From positions 186,001-250,000 of the forward strand of contig JBHIYN010000006.1 of assembly GCA_041984235.1 (NCBI GenBank): a stretch of 64,000 nt of DNA, given 5' to 3'. Under the pieces are notes generated by a model. It was not told where the DNA came from. It made no database searches and saw only the letters and a program-made list of their open reading frames with translations. Origin of the DNA: JBHIYN01 sp041984235. GTDB lineage: Bacteria > Pseudomonadota > Gammaproteobacteria > Ga0077536. Positions 32,427 to 40,803 of this stretch are shown here, one piece after another; position 1 is the first letter of the stretch, and each line of letters opens with the position of its first letter. The translations under genes were made by a program, and so were the position numbers.

Positions 32427-33395
32427 CTACGCCGGCGCGCCGCCGCTGGCATGTCCGCCAGCGACGGCGGCATCCTCCAGCAGCGGCCGCACCTCCTGGG
32501 TGAAACGCTGCATGGTGTCCTCGGCGACCGTGAGCGTTTCGGTCAGGATGTCGAAACAGAATTCCGTCGCGCCGGCGTCGCGGTAGCGCAGCAGGCCGTC
32601 GGCAATGTCGCGTGAACGCCCTTCACTCGGAAACTGCCCGCTCGCGGCAGGCCCGTCCTGGAAGGTCAGCGGGATCTTGGCCGCGATCGGGATATCGGTG
32701 TCCGCCCGCCCCGCCGCGGCCAGCGCACTGGCCAGCCGCGGCCGCGCTTCGGCAAGGTCCTGCGGCGCGATGCGGAACGGGTGCCAGACATCGCCATGGC
32801 GCGCCAGCCGCTCCAGCGCGGCCTGCGAATTGCCACCGATGTAGATCGGCGGATGCGGCCGCTGCAGCGGCTTGGGCCCCATCCGCACCTCGTCGAAACG
32901 GTAGTACGGGCCGTCGACCGTGGTGCGCTCCTGCTGCCACAGCGCCCGCATGATCGACAGGCCGTCGTCGGTACGCCTGCCACGATCGGCGAAGGTGTAG
33001 CCCAGCGCCTCGAATTCCTCACGGTACCAGCCCACCCCGACGCCGAAGTTGACCCGGCCACCGCTGAGCTGATCCATTTCCGCGACCTGCGCGGCAACCT
33101 CGGCCGGGTTGCGCATCGGCAGGATCAGCACGCTCATGCCGAGGCGCACGCGACGCGTGCGCGCGGCGAGGAAATTGAGCACGCTGAACGGCTGGTAGTA
33201 CGTTCGTTTCCAGGCCTCCGGCAACTGGCCGTCGGCGCGGCCCGGGTAGCGCGAGGTCTTCATCGCCGGCATCAGCAGGTGATCGCTGGCCCACAGGCAG
33301 TCCCAGCCCTGCTCCTCCGCGCACTCGGCCATGCGCGCGAAGGTCTCCGGCCCGGCCGCGTCACCGCGCACGATGACGGAGATGCCGAACTTCAT
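32427..33395 (-). CDS. luciferase-like (LLM class) oxidoreductase
   Basis: The 322-residue protein has ASDHLLMPAMKTSRYP, LGMSVLILPMRNPAEVAAQV, FGVGVGWYREEFEALGYTF and PPIYIGGNSQAALERL, all in the order of the TIGR03619-like F420-dependent LLM group. It begins MKFGISVIVRG, with no signal. It stands between a SnoaL-like gene (37 bases upstream) and the Ddn-like gene, all on the minus strand, so the set is probably one operon. The substrate is unknown; the cofactor is probably F420 or FMN. Confidence 0.85.
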   Translation of the reverse strand: MKFGISVIVRGDAAGPETFARMAECAEEQGWDCLWASDHLLMPAMKTSRYPGRADGQLPEAWKRTYYQPFSVLNFLAARTRRVRLGMSVLILPMRNPAEVAAQVAEMDQLSGGRVNFGVGVGWYREEFEALGYTFADRGRRTDDGLSIMRALWQQERTTVDGPYYRFDEVRMGPKPLQRPHPPIYIGGNSQAALERLARHGDVWHPFRIAPQDLAEARPRLASALAAAGRADTDIPIAAKIPLTFQDGPAASGQFPSEGRSRDIADGLLRYRDAGATEFCFDILTETLTVAEDTMQRFTQEVRPLLEDAAVAGGHASGGAPA

Positions 33396-33432
33396 CGTGC
33401 CACGCTGGCGCCGCCCGCGGCCGGGCCCGGCA

Positions 33433-33873
33433 TCACAGGAATACCTCCTCGGTGTGCAGCCGCGTCAGGTGGATCGACTTGATCTTCCAGCCGTCATCTT
33501 CCTTCACGTACTGTTCGTGATAATGCCCCCAGCCCTTGAAATGACTGGTCGGCAGCATGACGTAGTCGAACATCGCCCACACGCCGGTGGCGCTGGCGGC
33601 GCCGCTGAGCTCGAGCTCCGGCATGAAGCCCTGGTGGATCGACTGCGCACCGGTCATCAACGTCCTGATGCCGTCGACCAGCTCGTCGCGGCCCTCGATG
33701 CGGATGTCGAGCGGCAGGTCGTCGCTGGCGCGCGGCACGCCTTCGTAGACGGCGACGATGTCGGCCGTGAAGCAGCTCGGGAAGGCATCCCACTGCTGGG
33801 TATCCATGAGGCGAAAGTAGCGCGCCTTGAGCTGGCGGATCTGTTCGAGGTCGTTGTGCTGATCGATGTTCAT
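33433..33873 (-). CDS. SnoaL/NTF2-like protein
   Basis: The 146-residue protein has the cone-shaped alpha+beta pattern of the SnoaL_4 family: IRQLKARYFRLMDTQQWDAF, then FTADIVAVYEGVP, with a C-terminal sheet (WAMFDYVMLP; GHYHEQYVKEDDGWKIKSI). Family members are isomerases, cyclases, dehydratases or ring-hydroxylase small subunits, and catalytic residues vary. It is the first gene of the LLM/Ddn/NIPSNAP set. Pat ends 74 bases upstream on the same strand. Confidence 0.82.
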   Translation of the reverse strand: MNIDQHNDLEQIRQLKARYFRLMDTQQWDAFPSCFTADIVAVYEGVPRASDDLPLDIRIEGRDELVDGIRTLMTGAQSIHQGFMPELELSGAASATGVWAMFDYVMLPTSHFKGWGHYHEQYVKEDDGWKIKSIHLTRLHTEEVFL

Positions 33874-33947
33874 GGCGCCCCTCCCCGGCAGTCTGAACAG
33901 GCGTCTAAGCTACCCGCGATGGCGCACCGCGGGCAAGCGAAGGCCGC

Positions 33948-36629
33948 TCAGCCGGTGCGCAGGTCGAGACTGAGGTGCAGCACGCCCGGCTCGGCAGGGT
34001 GTGCACGCTCGCGGAATCCCAGCCGCTGGGCGAGCTGGCGCATGCGGCGGTTGTCGGCGAGCACGTCACCCCACAGCTCGCCAATGCCGCGCGCGCGTGC
34101 GTAGTCGATGATGGCCTCCATCAGTTCGTGCCCCAGGCCGTGCCCGGCGAGACTGCCTTCGATCACCACGGCGAACTCGGCGCGCTCCCGATCCGGGTCT
34201 TCGATGAGGCGCACCACGCCGTGGATCTCGGCCTCGCCCGGGGTCCCCGGATCGACGAGCACCAGCGCCATCTGGCGGTCGTAGTCGATCTGCGAGAAAC
34301 GTGCGGCGGTCAGGTGGTCCATGAACTTCATGGGTACGAAGAAGCGGTAACGCACCTCCTCCGGGGTCAGGCGGCCGAAGGTGCGCACCAGCGCCGGCTC
34401 GTCCTCGGGCCGGATCGGGCGCAGCAGGAAACGCCGCCCGTCGGCGCCCGGCAGCACGCGTTCCAGCTCGGCCGGGTAGGGACGGATCGCGAGTCGCTCG
34501 CCGGGTGCCGCAGGCGGCGCGCCGAGGCGCATGCGTGCGTCGAGCGCGACCACGCCGCGATGGCTCGCCAGCAGCGGGTTGATGTCGAGTTCGCGTAGCT
34601 CGGGCACATCGATGACGAGCTGGGAAACCCGCACCAGGGTCAGCGCCAGCGCGTCCATGTCGACCGCCGGCACGCTGCGATAGCCGGCCAGCAGGCGGCT
34701 CACGCGGGTGCGCTCGATCGCGTTCCGTGCCAGGCGCAGGTTCAGCGGCGGCAGGGCGATGGTGGTGTCGCCGACCACTTCGACCGCCGTCCCACCCTGT
34801 CCGAACAGGATCACCGGGCCAAACTGGCGATCGTCGTTGACGCCGACGATGAGCTCGTGGGCGTCGCCGCGCTCGGCCATGGGCTCGACCGCGAAGCCCT
34901 CGAGCGGCGCCTCCGGCCGCAACTCGGCGACGCGGGCGGCCATGCGCGCCGCGGCCCCGCTGGCCTCGTGCGGCGCGACGTCGAGCAGCACGCCGCCGAC
35001 ATCGGACTTGTGCGTAATCGCCGGGCTGACGATCTTGATCGCCACGGCCACGCCGAGGCTGCTGGCGTACTCACCAACCTCCACCGGCGTGCGCACGAAC
35101 TTCGTCGCCAGCACCGCGATGCCGTAGGCCGCCAGCACCGCCTTGGCCTCGACCTCGCTCAGCCACTCGCGGCCGGCCGCGCGCGCGGCGTCGACGATCT
35201 CGCGAGCGCGCGGCCCCGCCGGCGCGAACTCCTCCGGCACCGATGGCGGCGTCTCCAGCAGCAGCGCCTGGTTGCGCCGGAACTCGACCATGTGCATGAA
35301 CGCGGTGACCGCGTCCTCGGGCGATTCGTAGGTCGGGACGCCGCGCTCGCGGAACACGCGGCGCGCCGCTTCGACGCCGGCGCCGCCGACCCAGCTCGCG
35401 AGCACCGTCTGTGGCAGCCGCCCGGACGGCAGCGCCGCGACCACCGCCCGCGCCGCTGCCTCGCCCGAGGTCACCGCGGTCGGACAGTCGAGCACCAGCA
35501 GGGCATCGGCGGCAGGTTCCTGCAACAGGGTAGCGACACTGGCGGTGAAGCGCTCGGGCGCGGCGTCACCGATGATGTCGACCGGGTTGGCACGCGACCA
35601 GGTCGGTGGCAGCACCGCGTCCAGCGCGGCGATGGTGGCCGGGGAGAGCTCGGCCAGGGTCCCGCCGGCATCCATCAGCGCGTCGGTGGCGAGCACGCCG
35701 ACGCCGCCGCCGTTGGTCATGATGGTCAGCCGGTCACCGCGCGGCCGCTGCGCCAGCGCGAGGGTCTCGACCGCGTCGAACAGCTCCTCCAGCGTATGCA
35801 CCCGCAGCATGCCGGCGCGGCGGAACACCGCGTCGTAGACCGCGTCGCTGCCGGCCAGTGCCCCGGTGTGCGAGGCTGCCGCGCGCGCGGCGGCGGCGTG
35901 GCGCCCCGCCTTGACCACGATCACCGGCTTGGCCCGCGACGCCGAACGCGCCGCGGAAATGAACTTGCGCGCCGACGTGATCGCCTCGACGTAGAGCAGG
36001 ATGGCGCGGGTGTCGCCGTCGTCGGCGAGATAGTCGAGCATGTCGCCGAAGTCGACATCGGCCATGTCGCCGATCGAAGCCAGCAGTGAGAACCCGATCC
36101 CGCGCGGCTCGGCCCAGTCCAGCACCGAGGTGATCATGGCGCCGGACTGCGCGACGAAAGCGATCGAACCCGGGCGCGGCGCGAGGTGCGCGAAGCTCGC
36201 GTTGAGGCCCGCGCGCGGCGCGAGTACGCCGAGGCAGTTCGGCCCGATGATGCGCAACAGTGCCGGCTGCGCGGCGGCCAGCGCTGCTTCGCGCAGCGGG
36301 CGGCCGGCGCTGCCGTTGAAGCCGGCCGAGATCACCACCGCGGCGCGGGTGCCGCGCGCGGCGAGCGCGGTAATCAGGTCCGGTACGGTATGCGCCGGGG
36401 TTGCGATCACCGCGAGGTCGGGCGCATCCGGCAACGCGGCGACGTCCGCGTAGGCCACTTCGCCGAGAATGCGCGGGCTGCGCGGATTGACCGCCCAGAC
36501 CGGGCCCGCCAGACCGCCGGCGCGCAGGTTCTCCAGCAGCAGCCGGCCGAGCGAGCCGTCACGCTCGCTGGCTCCGATCAGCGCGACCGAGGCAGGCTTG
36601 AACAGCTTGTCGAGATTGCGCACGGTCAT
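33948..36629 (-). CDS. pat: protein acyltransferase Pat: fused ADP-forming acyl-CoA ligase and GNAT
   Basis: The 893-residue protein combines a CoA-binding domain (residues 1-130: FKPASVALIGASERDGSLGR), a ligase domain with a histidine-containing loop (ASHTGALAGSDAVYDAVF near 245), an ATP-grasp domain from about 485 (AVLAAYGIAVLATKFVR; VAIKIVSPAITHKSDVGGVL), and a C-terminal GNAT domain (VEFAVVIEGSLAGHGLGHEL-type segment, about 720-885). This is the layout of bacterial Pat/PatZ/YfiQ, which acetylates lysines and controls acyl-CoA synthetases. The C-terminal LGHELMEAIIDYARARG matches the acetyl-CoA-binding P-loop region. It lies downstream of actP/yjcH on the same strand, with a 134-base gap. 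Confidence 0.88.
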   Translation of the reverse strand: MTVRNLDKLFKPASVALIGASERDGSLGRLLLENLRAGGLAGPVWAVNPRSPRILGEVAYADVAALPDAPDLAVIATPAHTVPDLITALAARGTRAAVVISAGFNGSAGRPLREAALAAAQPALLRIIGPNCLGVLAPRAGLNASFAHLAPRPGSIAFVAQSGAMITSVLDWAEPRGIGFSLLASIGDMADVDFGDMLDYLADDGDTRAILLYVEAITSARKFISAARSASRAKPVIVVKAGRHAAAARAAASHTGALAGSDAVYDAVFRRAGMLRVHTLEELFDAVETLALAQRPRGDRLTIMTNGGGVGVLATDALMDAGGTLAELSPATIAALDAVLPPTWSRANPVDIIGDAAPERFTASVATLLQEPAADALLVLDCPTAVTSGEAAARAVVAALPSGRLPQTVLASWVGGAGVEAARRVFRERGVPTYESPEDAVTAFMHMVEFRRNQALLLETPPSVPEEFAPAGPRAREIVDAARAAGREWLSEVEAKAVLAAYGIAVLATKFVRTPVEVGEYASSLGVAVAIKIVSPAITHKSDVGGVLLDVAPHEASGAAARMAARVAELRPEAPLEGFAVEPMAERGDAHELIVGVNDDRQFGPVILFGQGGTAVEVVGDTTIALPPLNLRLARNAIERTRVSRLLAGYRSVPAVDMDALALTLVRVSQLVIDVPELRELDINPLLASHRGVVALDARMRLGAPPAAPGERLAIRPYPAELERVLPGADGRRFLLRPIRPEDEPALVRTFGRLTPEEVRYRFFVPMKFMDHLTAARFSQIDYDRQMALVLVDPGTPGEAEIHGVVRLIEDPDRERAEFAVVIEGSLAGHGLGHELMEAIIDYARARGIGELWGDVLADNRRMRQLAQRLGFRERAHPAEPGVLHLSLDLRTG

Positions 36630-36763
36630 GGCGCGTGGTCACCCGGGAGCGTAGCGGGGCAGTCGACACCCTACCGGCTAAGAGACGCGCCGGGAAGATC
36701 GGGATCCGCGTACGCAGGCCCGTCGCAACGGGTCCGACGCAACGGGCCCGGCGCGCGCGACCG

Positions 36764-38422
36764 TCAGTGACTGGCCGCCTGCGCCGCGCCGCGGCCCGTG
36801 ATCGAACGCACGTACTGGTGATCGAAAGCCGCCGCTTCGCGCCGCGCCGCGGCGCTGCGGTCGGTGACCGAGACCAGGAAGGTCACCGCGAAGGCAGCCG
36901 ACATCGAGAACAGGGCCGGGTAGCGGTAGGGAAAGATTGCCTCGGCGTGGCCCAGGATCTCGACCCACACGGTCGGCCCCAGCACCATGCAGCCGACCGC
37001 CGTGGCAAGGCCCACCGTACCGCCGACCACGGCACCCCGCGTGGTCAGGCCGCGCCAGTACATCGAGAGCACGAGCACGGGGAAGTTGGTGCTCGCCGCA
37101 ACCGCGAACGCGAGCAGCACCATGTAGGCGACGTTCTGCCCCTCGAACACCATGCCCAGGATCACCGCGAGCACACCGAGCACCAGCGACGACACGCGCG
37201 ACAGGCGCACCACGTCGCCCTCGCTGGCGTGCCCGCCCTTGAACACGTTGGCATAGAGGTCGTGCGAGATGGCCGAAGCGCCGGACAGTGTGAGCCCGGC
37301 GACCACCGCCAGTATGGTGGCGAAGGCGACCGCCGAGATGAAGCCGAGGAAGAGATTGCCGGCAGCCGCCTGCGCGAGGTGGATGGCGGCCATGTTGTTG
37401 CCGCCGCGCAGCTGGCCGTCAGCGAGAAAATCCGCGTTCTGTGACACGAACACCACCGCGCCGAAGCCCATGATCACCGTCAGGAGGTAGAAATAGCCGA
37501 CCAGGCCGGTCGCGATGAATACCGATTTGCGTGCCTGCCGGGCATCCGGCACGGTGAAGAAGCGCATCAGGATGTGCGGCAGGCCGGCGGTGCCGAACAC
37601 CAGCGCAAGACCCAGCGACAAGGCCGAGACCGGATCGGACACCAGGCCGCCCGGGGCCATGGCCGCCAGCCCCTTGGGGTGTACCGCGACGGCATCGCTG
37701 AACAGGCGCTCGAAGGAGAAGCCGAAGCGTGCCATCACCAGGAACGCGAGTACGGTCGAACCGAACAGCAGCAGCGCGGCCTTGATGATCTGTACCCAGG
37801 TCGTCGCAATCATGCCGCCGAAGCTGACGTAGAGCACCATCAGCACCCCGACCAGCACCACCGCGGCCTCGTAGGGCAGCCCGAACAGGACCTGGATCAG
37901 CGTTCCCGCGCCGACCATCTGCGCGATCAGGTAGAGCACCACCACGACCAGCGTGCCGCACGCGGCCAGGGTGCGGATCGGGGTGGAACCAAGGCGATAG
38001 CCGACCGCGTCGGCGAAGGTGTAGCGGCCCAGGTTGCGCAGCCGCTCGGCGAGCAGGAACAGCACCAGCGGCCAGCCGGCGAGCCCGCCGACGGAATAGA
38101 TCAGGCCGTCGTAGCCGCTCGTGTAGACCAGCCCCGAGATGCCGAGGAAGGACGCGGCGGACATGAAGTCACCGGCGATGGCGAAACCGTTCTGGGTGCC
38201 GGTGATGCCACCGCCGGCAGCGTAGTAGTCGGCGGTGGTGTGCGTGCGCCGCGCCGCCCACCAGGTGATCGCCAGGGTCGCCGCGACGAACACCATGAAC
38301 ATCGAGATCGCGGGCACGTTGAGCGGTGCGCGCGTGACCGGCGCCGCGCCGGCGCCGGCCGCCTGGCACAGCGCCGGGGAGAGACCGGCAAGCAGACCGG
38401 CCGCGATGGTGCGCGCGTTCAC
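36764..38422 (-). CDS. actP: cation/acetate symporter ActP
   Basis: The 552-residue sodium:solute symporter has the SSS fold. A signal-like N-terminal segment (LLAGLSPALCQAAGAG) is followed by about thirteen hydrophobic helices. Characteristic stretches are FLGISGLVYTSGYDGLIYSV, GSTPIRTLAACGTLVVVVLY, LPHILMRFFTVPDARQARKS and YMVLLAFAVAASTNFPVLVL, as in ActP (YjcG) and related short-chain carboxylate carriers. It imports acetate or other short carboxylates across the inner membrane with sodium. The start is GTG, one base after the YjcH stop, so the pair is translationally linked. Confidence 0.92.
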   Translation of the reverse strand: MNARTIAAGLLAGLSPALCQAAGAGAAPVTRAPLNVPAISMFMVFVAATLAITWWAARRTHTTADYYAAGGGITGTQNGFAIAGDFMSAASFLGISGLVYTSGYDGLIYSVGGLAGWPLVLFLLAERLRNLGRYTFADAVGYRLGSTPIRTLAACGTLVVVVLYLIAQMVGAGTLIQVLFGLPYEAAVVLVGVLMVLYVSFGGMIATTWVQIIKAALLLFGSTVLAFLVMARFGFSFERLFSDAVAVHPKGLAAMAPGGLVSDPVSALSLGLALVFGTAGLPHILMRFFTVPDARQARKSVFIATGLVGYFYLLTVIMGFGAVVFVSQNADFLADGQLRGGNNMAAIHLAQAAAGNLFLGFISAVAFATILAVVAGLTLSGASAISHDLYANVFKGGHASEGDVVRLSRVSSLVLGVLAVILGMVFEGQNVAYMVLLAFAVAASTNFPVLVLSMYWRGLTTRGAVVGGTVGLATAVGCMVLGPTVWVEILGHAEAIFPYRYPALFSMSAAFAVTFLVSVTDRSAAARREAAAFDHQYVRSITGRGAAQAASH

Positions 38423-38423
38423 G

Positions 38424-38738
38424 TCAGGATTCCGCTTCGATGCGGCGCACGATGCGCTCGGCCGCGACGTCGAACTCGCCGTTGGCGCGATAGACGTAGA
38501 TCCCGGTCAGCACGAAACCGAGCAGGATGATACCGACCCCGATCGGGATGCCGCGCGTGATCACGGTGTCCGGGCCGAGCGGGACGGCGAAGAAGTCAGG
38601 TTTGAAGGCGATGACGAGGATGAAGCCGAAATACACCACCATCATGATCGCGGCGAGGGTCCAGGTCAGCCGGCTGCGGCGGCGCTGCAGCGCCTGGAAT
38701 TCCGCATCGACGAATATGCGTTGGTAGAGTTCTTCCAT
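38424..38738 (-). CDS. yjcH: YjcH-like DUF485 membrane protein
   Basis: The 104-residue product has two hydrophobic spans (around LAAIMMVVYFGFILVIAF and IPIGVGIILLGFVLTGIYVY) and the N-terminal FQALQRRRSRLTWTLA helix typical of DUF485. YjcH-like proteins accompany ActP and are thought to assist the symporter. The stop lies one base before the actP start on the same strand. Confidence 0.9.
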   Translation of the reverse strand: MEELYQRIFVDAEFQALQRRRSRLTWTLAAIMMVVYFGFILVIAFKPDFFAVPLGPDTVITRGIPIGVGIILLGFVLTGIYVYRANGEFDVAAERIVRRIEAES

Positions 38739-38818
38739 GGGACGGGTCGGATCCGCGGCGCGCAGCCGGCCGTGCGCCGGCGCTCACGGCGCCCGCACGG
38801 CGGCGGCCCAGCCGGCGC

Positions 38819-39976
38819 TTACCAGAGCTTCTCGCTGGCCAGGCGCGCGCCCTCGGCGAGGGCGGCGAACTTCGCCCACACCACCGAGGCGGCGACCATT
38901 TCCCAGCCGGCGAAGGTCCCGAAGCCGCAGTCGGCGCCGGCGATTACGCGCTCCTTGTCGCCGACCGCGTCGACCGCCTCGAGGATGCGGTTGCAGATGA
39001 CCTGCGGGTGCTCGATGTAGTTCACGGTGGAGTCGATGACACCAGGAATGAGAATGGCATCGTCGCGCAGCGGGTTGGCCTTGAGCGCGGCGTACTCGTG
39101 CTGGTGACGCGGATTCGCGAACTCGATCGAGAACGCCCCCACGTTGGCTTCCCGGATCACCGGGATGATGTCGGCCAGCGGCACGTCGCAATCGTGCGGA
39201 CCATCGTAATTGCCCCAGCACACGTGCAGGCGGATGCGGTCGCGCGGGATGTTGGCGCAGGCCTGGTTGATGGTGTCGATATGGATCGCGATGGCGTTCT
39301 GGAATTGCTCCAGCGTGTCATGCTGGAACAGGCCGTGACGCTCCATGGCGAGGTCGGGGCAGTCGAGCTGCAGCAGGTAACCGCGGCTTGCGATCAGCTC
39401 GTACTCCTTCTGCATCTCGCGGCCGACCGCGCGCACGTAGGCCTCGTGCGAGTCGTAGTACTTGTTGCCGAGCGTGGTGCACACGATGCCCGGACAGGCG
39501 GCGGTCATGAAGGTCTCGGTATAACGGCCCTTCACTGGCGCCAGCGCGGCATCGAACATGTCGCACTCGCGGGTGGCCGGACCGAGATCGGTGTAGCTGA
39601 TCTCGGCGTCGGCGGCGGGGGCGTCGAACACCTTCGACATCACCATGCCGCGGTTGGCCCAAATCTGCGCGAAATCGTCGTACTGCGCGAAGTCGACGAA
39701 CGGCATGCGTTCGGTCACGCCGCCGAAGCCCGAGAGACGCTGCGCGACGTAGGTCTGGAATCCGACGCGCGGCTGCTCGCCGTCGTTGATGACGTCGATG
39801 CCGGACTCGATCTGGCGCTCGACGCAATGCCTGACACCGGCCTCGCCGAGCGCGTCGAGGCGCTTCTCGTCGACGGGCTTGCCCTCTTCCTGCGCAATCA
39901 GCAGGTCGGACAATTCGCGCGCGCGCGGCAGGCTGCCGACGTGCGTGGTCAGAATACGCGATTCGCTGCGTTGCAT
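38819..39976 (-). CDS. cobalamin-independent methionine-synthase-like protein
   Basis: The 385-residue product has the C-terminal MetE fold. It starts ILTTHVGSLPRARELSDLL and contains DVINDGEQPRVGFQTY, LQLDCPDLAMER, RLHVCWGNYDGPHDCDVPLA, and IAGADCGFGTFAG with the last zinc-type cysteine. The His, Cys and Cys ligands of the thiol-activating zinc site are plausible. It is half the size of MetE, lacking the N-terminal domain, as in archaeal and alkyl-CoM transferase-like (EaCoMT) proteins. So it may methylate or alkylate a thiol other than homocysteine. An AGGGGAG site precedes ATG 39976. Confidence 0.8.
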   Translation of the reverse strand: MQRSESRILTTHVGSLPRARELSDLLIAQEEGKPVDEKRLDALGEAGVRHCVERQIESGIDVINDGEQPRVGFQTYVAQRLSGFGGVTERMPFVDFAQYDDFAQIWANRGMVMSKVFDAPAADAEISYTDLGPATRECDMFDAALAPVKGRYTETFMTAACPGIVCTTLGNKYYDSHEAYVRAVGREMQKEYELIASRGYLLQLDCPDLAMERHGLFQHDTLEQFQNAIAIHIDTINQACANIPRDRIRLHVCWGNYDGPHDCDVPLADIIPVIREANVGAFSIEFANPRHQHEYAALKANPLRDDAILIPGVIDSTVNYIEHPQVICNRILEAVDAVGDKERVIAGADCGFGTFAGWEMVAASVVWAKFAALAEGARLASEKLW

Positions 39977-40102
39977 GTGCTGCTCCCCTGTACGGTCTCC
40001 CCGGCCCGCCGTGGCGCGGGCCGCGGCCAGTGTACACGCCGCGGCGGACAACGCACACAGCAACCACCTGAACCCCGGCCGCTCGCCGCGGTCACAGCAA
40101 GG

Positions 40103-40663
40103 ATGGACCTGCGTGTCCTCGTCGCCGGCGCCGCCGGCGCCCTCGTGATCGCCACCGCGGCGACGCTGGCCGCCGCGCCCGGGCAGGACCCGCAGGCCGC
40201 AGTCGACCTGCCGGAATTCACGCAAAGCGCACCGGGTGCGTGGATCAACAGCCCGCCACTGACCCGCGCCGACCTGCGCGGCAAGGTCGTGCTGGTCGAC
40301 GTGTGGACCTTCGAATGCTGGAACTGCTACCGCTCGTTCCCGTGGCTGACCGCGCTGGAGGAGCGCTTTGCCGCGGCGCCGTTCACGGTCGTCGGCATCC
40401 ACAGCCCGGAGTTCGAACGCGAGCGTGACGTCGCGGCCGTGCGCGCCAAGGCGCGCGAGTTCGGACTCCATCACCCGATCATGATCGACAACGACTTCGC
40501 CTACTGGCGCGCGCTCGGCAATCGCTACTGGCCGGCGTTCTACCTGGTCGACAAGCGCGGCCGGGTGCGCGACGTATTCATCGGCGAAACCCATGCCGGC
40601 GATGCCCAGGCACGGCGCATCGCGACCGCCATTTCGAGGCTGCTGGCCGAGCCCGACGCCTGA
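40103..40663 (+). CDS. exported thioredoxin-like protein (TlpA/DipZ-like)
   Basis: The 186-residue protein has a signal or anchor segment (VLVAGAAGALVIATAATLAAA) and then a thioredoxin fold: GKVVLVDVWTFECWNCYRSF with Cys-Trp-Asn-Cys as the active site, VVGIHSPEFERER, and the cis-proline strand YWPAFYLVDKRG. It therefore acts in the periplasm as a thiol-disulfide oxidoreductase or a DipZ-type electron carrier. The active-site CWNC and the following YRSF are typical of the DipZ C-terminal domain and related stand-alone proteins. No cytochrome biogenesis genes are in the window. Confidence 0.82.
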   Translation: MDLRVLVAGAAGALVIATAATLAAAPGQDPQAAVDLPEFTQSAPGAWINSPPLTRADLRGKVVLVDVWTFECWNCYRSFPWLTALEERFAAAPFTVVGIHSPEFERERDVAAVRAKAREFGLHHPIMIDNDFAYWRALGNRYWPAFYLVDKRGRVRDVFIGETHAGDAQARRIATAISRLLAEPDA

Positions 40664-40803
40664 ATCGACCTACGCCACCGCACGGTGAGCAGCGCCGGCC
40701 GTGGCTTGACTTGGCCCGGCCCTTTGGTGACCCTCCCCTGCTCTTCGCCGTCCGCCGCGCGCGGTTTCCGGCCGGATCACGTCAACGGGAGGCTGCCACA
40801 CCC

